Assembly: GCA_034211175.1 (NCBI GenBank)
Contig: JAXHUH010000342.1
Coordinates: 1-9,301 of the forward strand
DNA: 9,301 bases
Source of the DNA: JAXHUH01 sp034211175
GTDB lineage: Bacteria > Actinomycetota > Acidimicrobiia > Acidimicrobiales > CAIXPF01
Reading direction: 5' to 3'
How positions within the stretch are numbered: the first letter of the stretch is position 1; each line of letters starts with the position of its first letter. Of this stretch, positions 1 through 5,351 are shown one piece after another. Position numbers and translations under genes: made by a program. The notes beneath the pieces were generated by a model that saw only the letters and a program-made list of their open reading frames with translations, ran no database searches and was not told the DNA's origin.

Positions 1-15
1 CCGCGGCCGGGCGCG

Positions 16-48
16 GTGGCCCCCCGCCGGGCGCGGGGGGGGGCCCAC
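16..48 (-). terminator. possible GC-rich terminator hairpin after the haloperoxidase gene
   Basis: GTGG plus six C (16-25) can pair with six G (38-43) and CCAC (45-48), with one bulged C at 44 and a 12-base loop. It lies about 9 bases past the haloperoxidase stop codon. There is no U-tract, as is common in high-GC actinobacteria. The first 56 bases hold no gene that I can see. The run of nine G (35-43) is also a place where base-calling errors are likely, so the exact pairing is uncertain. Confidence 0.35.
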
Positions 49-56
49 GTCGCCGA

Positions 57-2162
57 TCAGAAGCGGTGGACCGAGCTCTCGCCGTAGGCGTGGCGCAGCC
101 ACCAGTCCGCGGGGTCGATCCGCTGACCTTCCCGGTTGCGCACGGACAACGTCGGGCGGCTGTCGGGCTCCCCGCTGATCTCGATCAGGTCGCCGTCGAA
201 GTCGTTGAACGACATGGACACCGGGTCCCCGTAGAGCGGCAGCTGCTCCATCAACATGCCGACCGCGACGCGCTCGCCCATCCGGGCCGAGTCGTAGTAG
301 TCGGAGTAGTAGTGGACACCGGCCATGTTCCGCCCGACCGAGATGTTGGCCGCGAGCTTGTCGAGCTCGCCCTGGATCGTCAGGCGCTCGTCCGGCTCGT
401 CATCGGGCACGGTGATCCGATCGAGCGTCCGACCATCGGTCGCCGGCTGGAGGTGGACGAAGCCGTGCTCGCCCTTGACGAGCTCGAGGACGCGGAGGCC
501 GTTCGGCCCGTCGCGGTCGAACATGTCGAAGAACGCCTTGAGCATCGTCACGCAGCCCCCGGCGACCGTGGCGTGACCGGCGCCGTACGCGGGGTGCATC
601 GGCGAGCCCTCGGGGAACGCCATCGGCAGCAACAGGTTGTTCCCGTCGAAGTCGACGGCGCCGGTCGGCTCGGCACCGGTGTGGACCACCCAACGGTCCT
701 GGGCGATCGACGCTGCGTTCTGTGCCTCGTTGTGCTCCGCGATCGAGGCCCGGAGCGGCTCGGGGATCTCCTCGAGCGTGCGGAGGACGTCGTCCTCGGC
801 CTCGCCGAGCTGACCGGCCAGCCCGACCGCTGCGAGCGTCAGGCGGCCGGCGATGGCCTCGGGGCGGGCGCGCCGGTGGTAGTTGAACTTCTGGCGACGC
901 ACGGCCTTCAGGCCGCGGGTCGCGACCTCGGTCACCAGCGTCAGCACGTGGGGGTCGCCGAAGGTGGCGAACGCGTCCCGCAGCTCGTTCGGGTTCGGCT
1001 CCGGGAACCCGGGCGATTTCGGCGCCCCGATGCCGAGGAGCAGGAGGCACGCGTTGAGGTACGCCTGGTACAGCGCGTCGAAGTGCACGTACGTCGCGAG
1101 GTCCCGCGGCGTCGTGATGAACCGCCGCTCCTCCTCGAACTGGTCGAGGCCCCGGTAGTCCCAGCCGTTCTGGACGTCGAGCCACGACCGCCAGTCGGTC
1201 ATGTAGTCGAGACCGGCCCGCGCGACGTTGATGCGCTGGTCGATGATCTGCGCGCCGTAGTTGATGTAGCCGTCGTGCGCCTGGTACTCGCTCGCCCGTG
1301 CCGGGTAGCTCGGTACGCCCGTGCCCGTCGGTGGGCGACCGTCGTTGCCGGCGATGAGGAACTGGGAGATGTACGGCCCGCGTCGGGCTCCCTCGGCGGA
1401 TCCCCGGAACAGGTGGCGGGCTGCCAGCCCGCCGTCCAGGTCCCCGTGGAGGTCCTCGCCCGTGCGGGCGGCGCGGCGGCGCCGTTCGAAGGCGTTGAGC
1501 CCGGCTCCGTTGGCGAGGTTCGGCGTCGACGAACGCCGGCTGCGTCCGTCGAAGAACGGCATGTCGCCGAGCAGCTCGGCCAGCTCACGCGGCGTGCGCA
1601 GCAACGCGTCCGGGCCGAGCGTCGCCGGGTCCTCCTCGTCGAACTCGGTGAACGGCACGTCCCGCACGAGGGCCATGGCGTAGACCTCGGCCATCTCCGC
1701 GGCGAGCTCGCTCGCACCGATGCGGGGAGCGGGCGACATGCCGAGCGCCCCGGCGTCGGGACCCTCGAGGTCGTACGCATGACCGGAGCGGGGGCTCTCC
1801 CAACCCCGCCAGGTCTTCACGGGCACGGAGCTCCCACCCGCCGGACGAACCTCCGTCTTCGGCGCAGCCCCACGGGCCTCGGCGTTGTCGACGTCGCCGT
1901 CGAAGCGCCCCGGGTCGTGGGAGTTGATCGCTCGGACGAGGGCCACGTAGTCACACGGGTGTGCGACCAGCCCGAACTCGTCGTGGGCCAGTCCCTTGGT
2001 GAAGTTGGTCGGGCGCTTGTCGGCGAAGTCGTCCTCCTCCCCGTTCGCCCGGGTCTGGGCGTGGGGTCGGAGGTTGGAGACCTCCGCGGCGAGCTCGCGC
2101 TGTGCGCGGGCCGCCTTCGCTCGGTCGGAGTGGATCAACTCGGGCTCGGCGTGCGAGAGCAT
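57..2162 (-). CDS. vanadium-dependent haloperoxidase (algal/cyanobacterial bromoperoxidase type)
   Basis: Predicted 701-residue vanadium-dependent haloperoxidase of the PAP2/acid-phosphatase fold. The family uses bound vanadate and H2O2 to oxidise halide to a hypohalous-acid equivalent that halogenates organic substrates. The vanadate-pocket pattern is visible in order: K425 and R433 (spacing 8, as in algal bromoperoxidases; fungal chloroperoxidases have 7), H523 in HPAYGAGHA with G529 and H530, then R611 and H617 in RNMAGVH. H530 fits the acid-base histidine and H617 the vanadate-ligating histidine. The usual Ser before Gly-His is Ala528 here. An N-terminal NFTKGL...HDEFGLV segment is also typical of bacterial members as I recall them. 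No signal peptide is visible, so a cytoplasmic protein is likely. I chose ATG at 2162 because GGAGG lies 4 bases upstream; the frame stays open to 2501 but that part crosses repeats and the riboswitch. Halide preference cannot be read from sequence. Confidence 0.9.
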   Translation of the reverse strand: MLSHAEPELIHSDRAKAARAQRELAAEVSNLRPHAQTRANGEEDDFADKRPTNFTKGLAHDEFGLVAHPCDYVALVRAINSHDPGRFDGDVDNAEARGAAPKTEVRPAGGSSVPVKTWRGWESPRSGHAYDLEGPDAGALGMSPAPRIGASELAAEMAEVYAMALVRDVPFTEFDEEDPATLGPDALLRTPRELAELLGDMPFFDGRSRRSSTPNLANGAGLNAFERRRRAARTGEDLHGDLDGGLAARHLFRGSAEGARRGPYISQFLIAGNDGRPPTGTGVPSYPARASEYQAHDGYINYGAQIIDQRINVARAGLDYMTDWRSWLDVQNGWDYRGLDQFEEERRFITTPRDLATYVHFDALYQAYLNACLLLLGIGAPKSPGFPEPNPNELRDAFATFGDPHVLTLVTEVATRGLKAVRRQKFNYHRRARPEAIAGRLTLAAVGLAGQLGEAEDDVLRTLEEIPEPLRASIAEHNEAQNAASIAQDRWVVHTGAEPTGAVDFDGNNLLLPMAFPEGSPMHPAYGAGHATVAGGCVTMLKAFFDMFDRDGPNGLRVLELVKGEHGFVHLQPATDGRTLDRITVPDDEPDERLTIQGELDKLAANISVGRNMAGVHYYSDYYDSARMGERVAVGMLMEQLPLYGDPVSMSFNDFDGDLIEISGEPDSRPTLSVRNREGQRIDPADWWLRHAYGESSVHRF

Positions 2163-2174
2163 CGTGCCTCCAGG

Positions 2175-2205
2175 CGGTCGGAATCGGCGTTCCGACCGTT
2201 CCGAC
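2175..2205 (-). promoter_or_regulatory. inverted repeat plus 9-bp tandem repeat upstream of the haloperoxidase start
   Basis: A perfect 9-bp inverted repeat, CGGTCGGAA (2175-2183), 6-base spacer, TTCCGACCG (2190-2198), lies directly upstream of the haloperoxidase Shine-Dalgarno GGAGG (2171-2167). It overlaps a perfect 9-bp tandem repeat CGTTCCGAC at 2188-2196 and 2197-2205. A further weaker GGAA half lies at 2216-2219. It could be a dimeric repressor operator in DNA or, if transcribed, a hairpin next to the ribosome binding site. Which of these applies is not decidable from the sequence. Confidence 0.5.
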
Positions 2206-2255
2206 GGCTCGGACGGGAACGCTGATACACGCATGCGCACCCGCAGGGCCCGAGA

Positions 2256-2283
2256 GACGAGCGACGAGCGACGAGCGACGAGC
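2256..2283. repeat. 7-bp tandem repeat, four copies
   Basis: GACGAGC is repeated four times without mismatch (2256-2262, 2263-2269, 2270-2276, 2277-2283). It lies in the divergent gap between the haloperoxidase and mntP, on the haloperoxidase side. The period of 7 is not a multiple of three, which argues against coding use in any long frame here. The remaining parts of the gap (2206-2255, 2284-2366) show no gene that I can support. Confidence 0.85.
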
Positions 2284-2366
2284 GTTGCGGCCTCCTCCGG
2301 CGGGTCGTCGGCGCCTCGCGGCCCCACGGACGTGACGCCTGTCGTGAGCCGGCTTTCGGCCGGGGC

Positions 2367-2380
2367 GTGTACGGTGTACG
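2367..2380 (+). promoter_or_regulatory. possible -10 region of the mntP riboswitch transcript
   Basis: GTGTACG occurs twice in tandem (2367-2373, 2374-2380) and contains TACGGT at 2370-2375, which matches the TAnnnT -10 form. A start about 7 bases downstream would fall at about 2382, immediately before riboswitch helix P1 (2385), the expected position. I see no good -35 box, so this rests on the -10 and the fit to the riboswitch start. Confidence 0.4.
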
Positions 2381-2384
2381 GCAG

Positions 2385-2497
2385 CGAAGGGGAGTAGTTC
2401 CCGGCGCCCGCGAGGGCGTCGGAGGTACGTCGACATGCTGGTGCTGACGCACCCGGTGTACCGCCCGGACGGAGCGTTCTGGTGAGCGAGACCTTCG
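2385..2497 (+). promoter_or_regulatory. yybP-ykoY manganese riboswitch
   Basis: Mn2+-sensing riboswitch in the mntP leader. The two family-diagnostic stretches are present: GGGGAGUAG at 2389-2397 after P1, and GAGCGAGACCUU (2484-2495) at the 3' end. The L3-type loop GUCGACAU is at 2429-2436. A four-helix architecture can be drawn: P1 CGAAGG/CCUUCG (2385-2390 with 2492-2497), P2 of nine pairs (2401-2409 with 2414-2422, one G-U) closed by a GCGA tetraloop, P3 GGUAC/GUACC (2424-2428 with 2458-2462) enclosing a GGUGC/GCACC hairpin, and P4 CCGGA/UCUGG (2465-2469 with 2478-2482). In this family Mn2+ binding docks the L1 and L3 loops and turns on expression of exporters such as MntP, which is the gene directly downstream. 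Recognised from memory of the motif, not a covariance search. Confidence 0.88.
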
Positions 2498-2513
2498 GCA
2501 CCTGACCGTGCCG
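2496..2513 (+). promoter_or_regulatory. hairpin after the riboswitch, candidate expression platform
   Basis: CGGCAC (2496-2501) pairs perfectly with GUGCCG (2508-2513) around the loop CUGACC. Its first two bases are also the last two of the P1 3' strand, so the full hairpin and full P1 compete at their edge. That is what a switching element would look like. No U-tract follows, so simple intrinsic termination is not obvious. The 40 bases from here to the mntP start contain no good Shine-Dalgarno. Confidence 0.4.
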
Positions 2514-2553
2514 GAGCGCGCCCCAACGGCTTCCGGCTGCCAGCTACGACCGG

Positions 2554-3126
2554 ATGTCGAACCTCGTGTCTCCCTTCACGCTCCTGCTCGTCGCCGTCGC
2601 CGTGTCGGCCGACGCGTTCGCCGTCGCCGTCGGCAAGGGGCTCGGCATGCGTCGCCTCGACCTGCGCGCCGCCGGGTCCATCGCGGTCGCCTTCGGCGGG
2701 TTCCAGGCGCTCATGCCGCTCGTCGGGTGGTTGCTCGGCTCGCGCATGGAGCACCTCGTCGCCGAGCTCGACCACTGGATCGCGTTCGGCCTGCTCGCCG
2801 GCGTCGGCACCAAGATGCTGTGGGAGGCCTACCGGGACGCCGAGGATGAGCCCGACGGAACGATCGGCTGGGGCGAGCTGGTCGTGCTGTCGACCGCGAC
2901 CAGCATCGACGCGCTGGCCGTCGGCATCACGTTCGCGTTCCTGCCGGTGTCGATCCTGCCCGCGGTGGTCCTGATCGGCGTGACGACGACGACCATCGCC
3001 CTCGTCGGCGTGCTGGTCGGCCACCACGCCGGGTCGCGTTGGCGACGCCCGGCCGAGTTCGCCGGCGGCGTGGTGCTGGTGATGATCGGCCTGCGCGTCC
3101 TGCTCGACCACACCGGTGTGATCTGA
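2554..3126 (+). CDS. mntP: manganese efflux pump MntP
   Basis: 190-residue inner-membrane manganese exporter of the MntP (formerly DUF204/YebN) family, very close to the usual length of about 188. Six hydrophobic segments form two related halves. Each half has the family's acidic membrane motif: D20 in SADAFAVAVGKG (TM1) and D119 in SIDALAVG (TM4). The FGGFQALMPLVGWLLG segment in TM2 is also characteristic. It exports Mn2+ from the cytoplasm and guards against manganese overload. ATG 2554 is the only usual start in frame after a stop at 2503. The sequence before it (CTACGACCGG) is a poor ribosome binding site, so start efficiency may depend on the upstream RNA structure. The manganese riboswitch in its leader independently supports the assignment. 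It converges with the gene at 3148 across a 21-base gap. Confidence 0.95.
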   Translation: MSNLVSPFTLLLVAVAVSADAFAVAVGKGLGMRRLDLRAAGSIAVAFGGFQALMPLVGWLLGSRMEHLVAELDHWIAFGLLAGVGTKMLWEAYRDAEDEPDGTIGWGELVVLSTATSIDALAVGITFAFLPVSILPAVVLIGVTTTTIALVGVLVGHHAGSRWRRPAEFAGGVVLVMIGLRVLLDHTGVI

Positions 3127-3147
3127 GCGGGGCCTCGCGGCGGCCGG

Positions 3148-3615
3148 TCAGCCGGGACGGGGCTCGAGGACGACGACGGCGGTCTCGGTCGGGCGGAGGG
3201 CGGCGTAGGCGTCGAGGTTGTCGTCGATCTCCCGCCAACGGGCCCAGAGGCGTTCACGCTCCTCACCGACCGCGGCCCTGCCGGTGACCTGGCGGCGCTC
3301 GCCGGCGAGCTCGACCTCGGCGTCGGGGTGGGCCTGCAGGTTGAGCCACCACGCCGGCTCGCCGGCGCCCCAGCCGTTCATCGCCATCGTGACCAGGTCG
3401 TCGCCGTCCTCGAAGTAGCCGACGACGACGCGGCGCACCTTGCCGCTGCGCCGCCCGATGGTGGTGAGCCGCAGCGCACCCCACTCGTCGGGCTTCGGGC
3501 GCCACAACCCGAGCCGACCGCCGGTCAGCCGGAGCAGCCCCCGATGGACGTACCACGCGGTGCGCACGAACCAGCGCGGTGGCAGCCGGGCCGGCTTCGC
3601 GGTGTCGGTCGTCAT
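3148..3615 (-). CDS. deazaflavin (F420)-dependent nitroreductase-family protein
   Basis: 155-residue small split beta-barrel oxidoreductase of the family that contains mycobacterial Ddn. Diagnostic features are the central LTTIGRRSGKVRR strand-loop, which in Ddn-like proteins contacts the deazaflavin cofactor, then GYFEDGDDLVTMAMNGW and PAWWLNLQAHPDAEVEL. Members use reduced F420, or in some subgroups other flavins or heme-type ligands, to reduce quinones, nitro compounds or other substrates. The substrate here is unknown. No membrane segment is evident, although WYVHRGLLRLTGGRLGL near the N-terminus is an amphipathic stretch like the membrane-associating N-terminus of Ddn. The ATG at 3615 has AGGAGG 9 bases upstream; another ATG at 3622 is in a different frame and too close to that site. 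Single gene, convergent with mntP, divergent from the ArsR-CDF operon. Confidence 0.85.
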   Translation of the reverse strand: MTTDTAKPARLPPRWFVRTAWYVHRGLLRLTGGRLGLWRPKPDEWGALRLTTIGRRSGKVRRVVVGYFEDGDDLVTMAMNGWGAGEPAWWLNLQAHPDAEVELAGERRQVTGRAAVGEERERLWARWREIDDNLDAYAALRPTETAVVVLEPRPG

Positions 3616-3770
3616 GCCTCATGACCTCCTGAGCAGGCTCGCGAGCTCCCGCTCGGCCTCGATCGAACCAGGTCGGCCTCGGCGGGTGCAGAGGCCTCGT
3701 GCCCGCGGTCCGCGGCGTTCGGCCCGCAGCCGCGTCCCTTGACCTCGGCCGGCACGAACGAGCAAAGTAC

Positions 3771-3786
3771 CTGCGTGGATGCGCAG
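3771..3786 (+). promoter_or_regulatory. candidate ArsR operator
   Basis: CTGCG (3771-3775), 6-base spacer TGGATG, CGCAG (3782-3786): a short perfect inverted repeat 12 bases before the ArsR ATG, in a locally AT-richer stretch (3755-3800) that looks like a promoter. TTGACC at 3739-3744 resembles a -35 box but no well-spaced -10 is evident. Metal-sensing ArsR proteins usually repress their own operon from such a site. The half-sites are short, so chance is possible. The rest of the divergent gap (3616-3770) shows no gene. Confidence 0.3.
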
Positions 3787-3798
3787 ATAGATGGAGAG

Positions 3799-4194
3799 AT
3801 GGTCGAACGGCCGGCGGAGAGCGCCGGGGGCCCGACCGGCGCGGGCCACGGCCGAACGCACGGGCGGGAGCCGTCGCCGGAGGAGTTCGATGCGGCCGTG
3901 GCCACGCTCAAGCTCCTGGCCGATCCGACGCGGCTGCGCATCGTCTGGGCGCTGCTGCACGGGGAGCACGCGGTGAACGACCTCGCCGACCACGTCGGCA
4001 CGAGCCCGACGTCGGTGTCCCAGCACGTGGCGAAGCTGCGCCTGGCCGGGCTGGTCGCGGGCCGCCGCGACGGCAACCACATCTTCTACGCGCTCCACGA
4101 CGACCACATCGAGCGGCTCGCCACCGAGGCCCTCCTCCAGGCCGACCACCAGGTCGCCGGCGCCAACCACCACCGCCCGGGAGCCGGCCGATGA
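3799..4194 (+). CDS. ArsR/SmtB-family metal-responsive transcriptional repressor
   Basis: 131-residue winged-helix repressor. The core is LKLLADPTRLRIVWALLHGE (residues 37-56), recognition helix around SPTSVSQHVAKLRLAGLV (69-86) and the wing GRRDGNHIFYAL. The C-terminal helix has DDHIERLATEALLQADH: D101 and H103 sit where SmtB-type sensors have their alpha-5 metal ligands. The downstream ligand positions are Q114 and H117 by my alignment, with H124 and H125 after them and H17 and H21 in the N-tail. This suggests a divalent-cation sensor (Zn, Ni or Co) but not which one. ATG 3799 is chosen because homology starts well inside it; GGAG is only 2 bases upstream, so leaderless translation or a start at GTG 3775 or TTG 3739 is possible. 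Its stop overlaps the CDF start (ATGA), so it almost certainly controls that exporter. Confidence 0.88.
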   Translation: MVERPAESAGGPTGAGHGRTHGREPSPEEFDAAVATLKLLADPTRLRIVWALLHGEHAVNDLADHVGTSPTSVSQHVAKLRLAGLVAGRRDGNHIFYALHDDHIERLATEALLQADHQVAGANHHRPGAGR

Positions 4195-5297
4195 GCGCCG
4201 ACCACCACCACGACCATCACGAGCACGGCGCCGATCACACTCGCGCCCACGAAGGCCACCACGGCCATCCACATGAGCACCACGACCACGGCGACCACGA
4301 GCATCCGCACGGCCACGACCACCGGGGCGGGATACGGGGCGCCGTCGCCGAGATCTTCCGGCCCCACAGCCACGACGCCGCCGACTCGATCGACACGGCG
4401 CTCCAGGCCAGCGAGCGCGGCATCCGGGCGGTCAAGGTCTCGTTCGCCGCGCTGATGGTCACGGCCGTCGTCCAGCTCGCGATCGTCGCGCTGACCGGCT
4501 CGGTCGCCCTGCTCGCCGACACGATCCACAACGTCTCCGACGCACTGACCGCCATCCCGCTGTTCCTCGCGTTCAAGCTCGGTCGGCGCCCGCCCAACCG
4601 CCGCTACACCTACGGCTACCGCCGCGCCGAGGACCTGGCCGGCGTGTTCGTCATCGCCATGATCGCCCTGTCGGCCGTCATCGCCGGTTGGGAGGCGATC
4701 GACCGGCTCGTCCACCCCCGACCGGTCGAGCACCTCGCCACGCTCGTGATCGCCGGTCTCGCCGGGTTCGCGGGCAACGAGCTGGTCGCGCTGTACCGCA
4801 TCCGTGAGGGCCGGGCGATCGGCTCGGCGGCGCTCGTCGCCGACGGCCACCACGCCCGCACCGACGGGTTCACGTCACTGGCGGTCGCGCTCGGCGCCAT
4901 CGGCGTGTGGGCCGGGTTCGGGCGGGCCGACCCGATCGTCGGGCTCGTGATCTCGGTCGCCATCCTCGCCGTGCTCCGCGGCGCGGCCCGCCAGATCTAC
5001 CACCGGCTGATGGACGCGGTGGACCCGGCGATCGTCGAGCGGGTCCACGACGTGGCGTCGGCGGTCGACGGCGTGCGGGCGATCGCCGAGCCCCGGGTCC
5101 GTTGGTTGGGCCACCGCCTCGCCGCCGACCTCGATGTCACGGTCGATCCCGAGCTCGACGTCCGCGACGGCCACGCCATCGCGGAGGCCGTCCGGCACGC
5201 GCTCCTGCACCGGGTCGCCCACCTCGACGAGGTCCACGTCCACATCGACCCCGACGATCACGGCGCCCACGCCGCGCTCGCCCACCACGACGACTGA
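4191..5297 (+). CDS. CDF-family cation efflux transporter with His-rich N-terminus
   Basis: 368-residue cation diffusion facilitator, a proton-coupled exporter of Zn2+ or similar divalent metals in the cytoplasmic membrane. The first 44 residues hold 20 histidines. Six membrane segments follow. The two metal-site motifs are HNVSD (H113, D117; TM2) and HARTD (H221, D225; TM5), the His-Asp/His-Asp set usual for zinc-type members. The C-terminal cytoplasmic domain (roughly 280-350) has the expected fold pattern with VHVHIDPDD, then a second His/Asp tail ending AHHDD. The His-rich segment is at the N-terminus rather than in the TM4-TM5 loop where many relatives have it. Translation is probably coupled to arsR through the ATGA overlap at 4191-4194. 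Metal identity is inferred, not shown. Confidence 0.92.
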   Translation: MSADHHHDHHEHGADHTRAHEGHHGHPHEHHDHGDHEHPHGHDHRGGIRGAVAEIFRPHSHDAADSIDTALQASERGIRAVKVSFAALMVTAVVQLAIVALTGSVALLADTIHNVSDALTAIPLFLAFKLGRRPPNRRYTYGYRRAEDLAGVFVIAMIALSAVIAGWEAIDRLVHPRPVEHLATLVIAGLAGFAGNELVALYRIREGRAIGSAALVADGHHARTDGFTSLAVALGAIGVWAGFGRADPIVGLVISVAILAVLRGAARQIYHRLMDAVDPAIVERVHDVASAVDGVRAIAEPRVRWLGHRLAADLDVTVDPELDVRDGHAIAEAVRHALLHRVAHLDEVHVHIDPDDHGAHAALAHHDD

Positions 5298-5304
5298 CGA
5301 CCCG

Positions 5305-5330
5305 GCCGGGCGGTGGCCACACCGCCCGGC
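5305..5330. terminator. bidirectional terminator hairpin between convergent operons
   Basis: GCCGGGCGGTG (5305-5315) and CACCGCCCGGC (5320-5330) form a perfect 11-bp stem with a 4-base loop, GCCA. It lies 7 bases past the CDF stop and 21 bases past the P450 stop on the other strand. No U-tract is present on either side. Position and strength make it the obvious terminator for both operons. Confidence 0.75.
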
Positions 5331-5351
5331 ACGACGACGTCGTTCGCGGGC

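Noticed and set aside
66..2225. Long plus-strand open frame of 719 codons opposite the haloperoxidase
   Set aside because: It lies antisense to a gene with full active-site motifs. Its translation is Val/Arg/Gly-rich without recognisable domains, as expected of a shadow frame in high-GC DNA.
2256..2283. CRISPR-like array
   Set aside because: The repeats are 7 bp, contiguous and without spacers; no cas genes are present.
2163..2501. N-terminal extension of the haloperoxidase (start up to 2501)
   Set aside because: It would read through the inverted repeat, the 7-bp tandem repeats and the complementary strand of the riboswitch. ATG 2162 has its own GGAGG site and conserved sequence begins only after it.
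1951..3111. Minus-strand frame of 386 codons across the gap and mntP
   Set aside because: It is antisense to mntP and the riboswitch, has low-complexity Arg/Asp/His composition and no domain.
3739..3798. ArsR start at TTG 3739 (20 residues longer)
   Set aside because: It has no ribosome binding site, lies in what looks like the promoter region, and adds no conserved sequence. ATG 3799 is preferred, though its own site is weak.
3619..4272. Minus-strand frame opposite arsR, ending in an SIEAERELASLLRRS-like sequence near 3619
   Set aside because: The end looks briefly protein-like, but the frame is antisense to the ArsR gene for most of its length and no conserved domain is visible. A decayed remnant in 3620-3700 cannot be excluded but is not supported.
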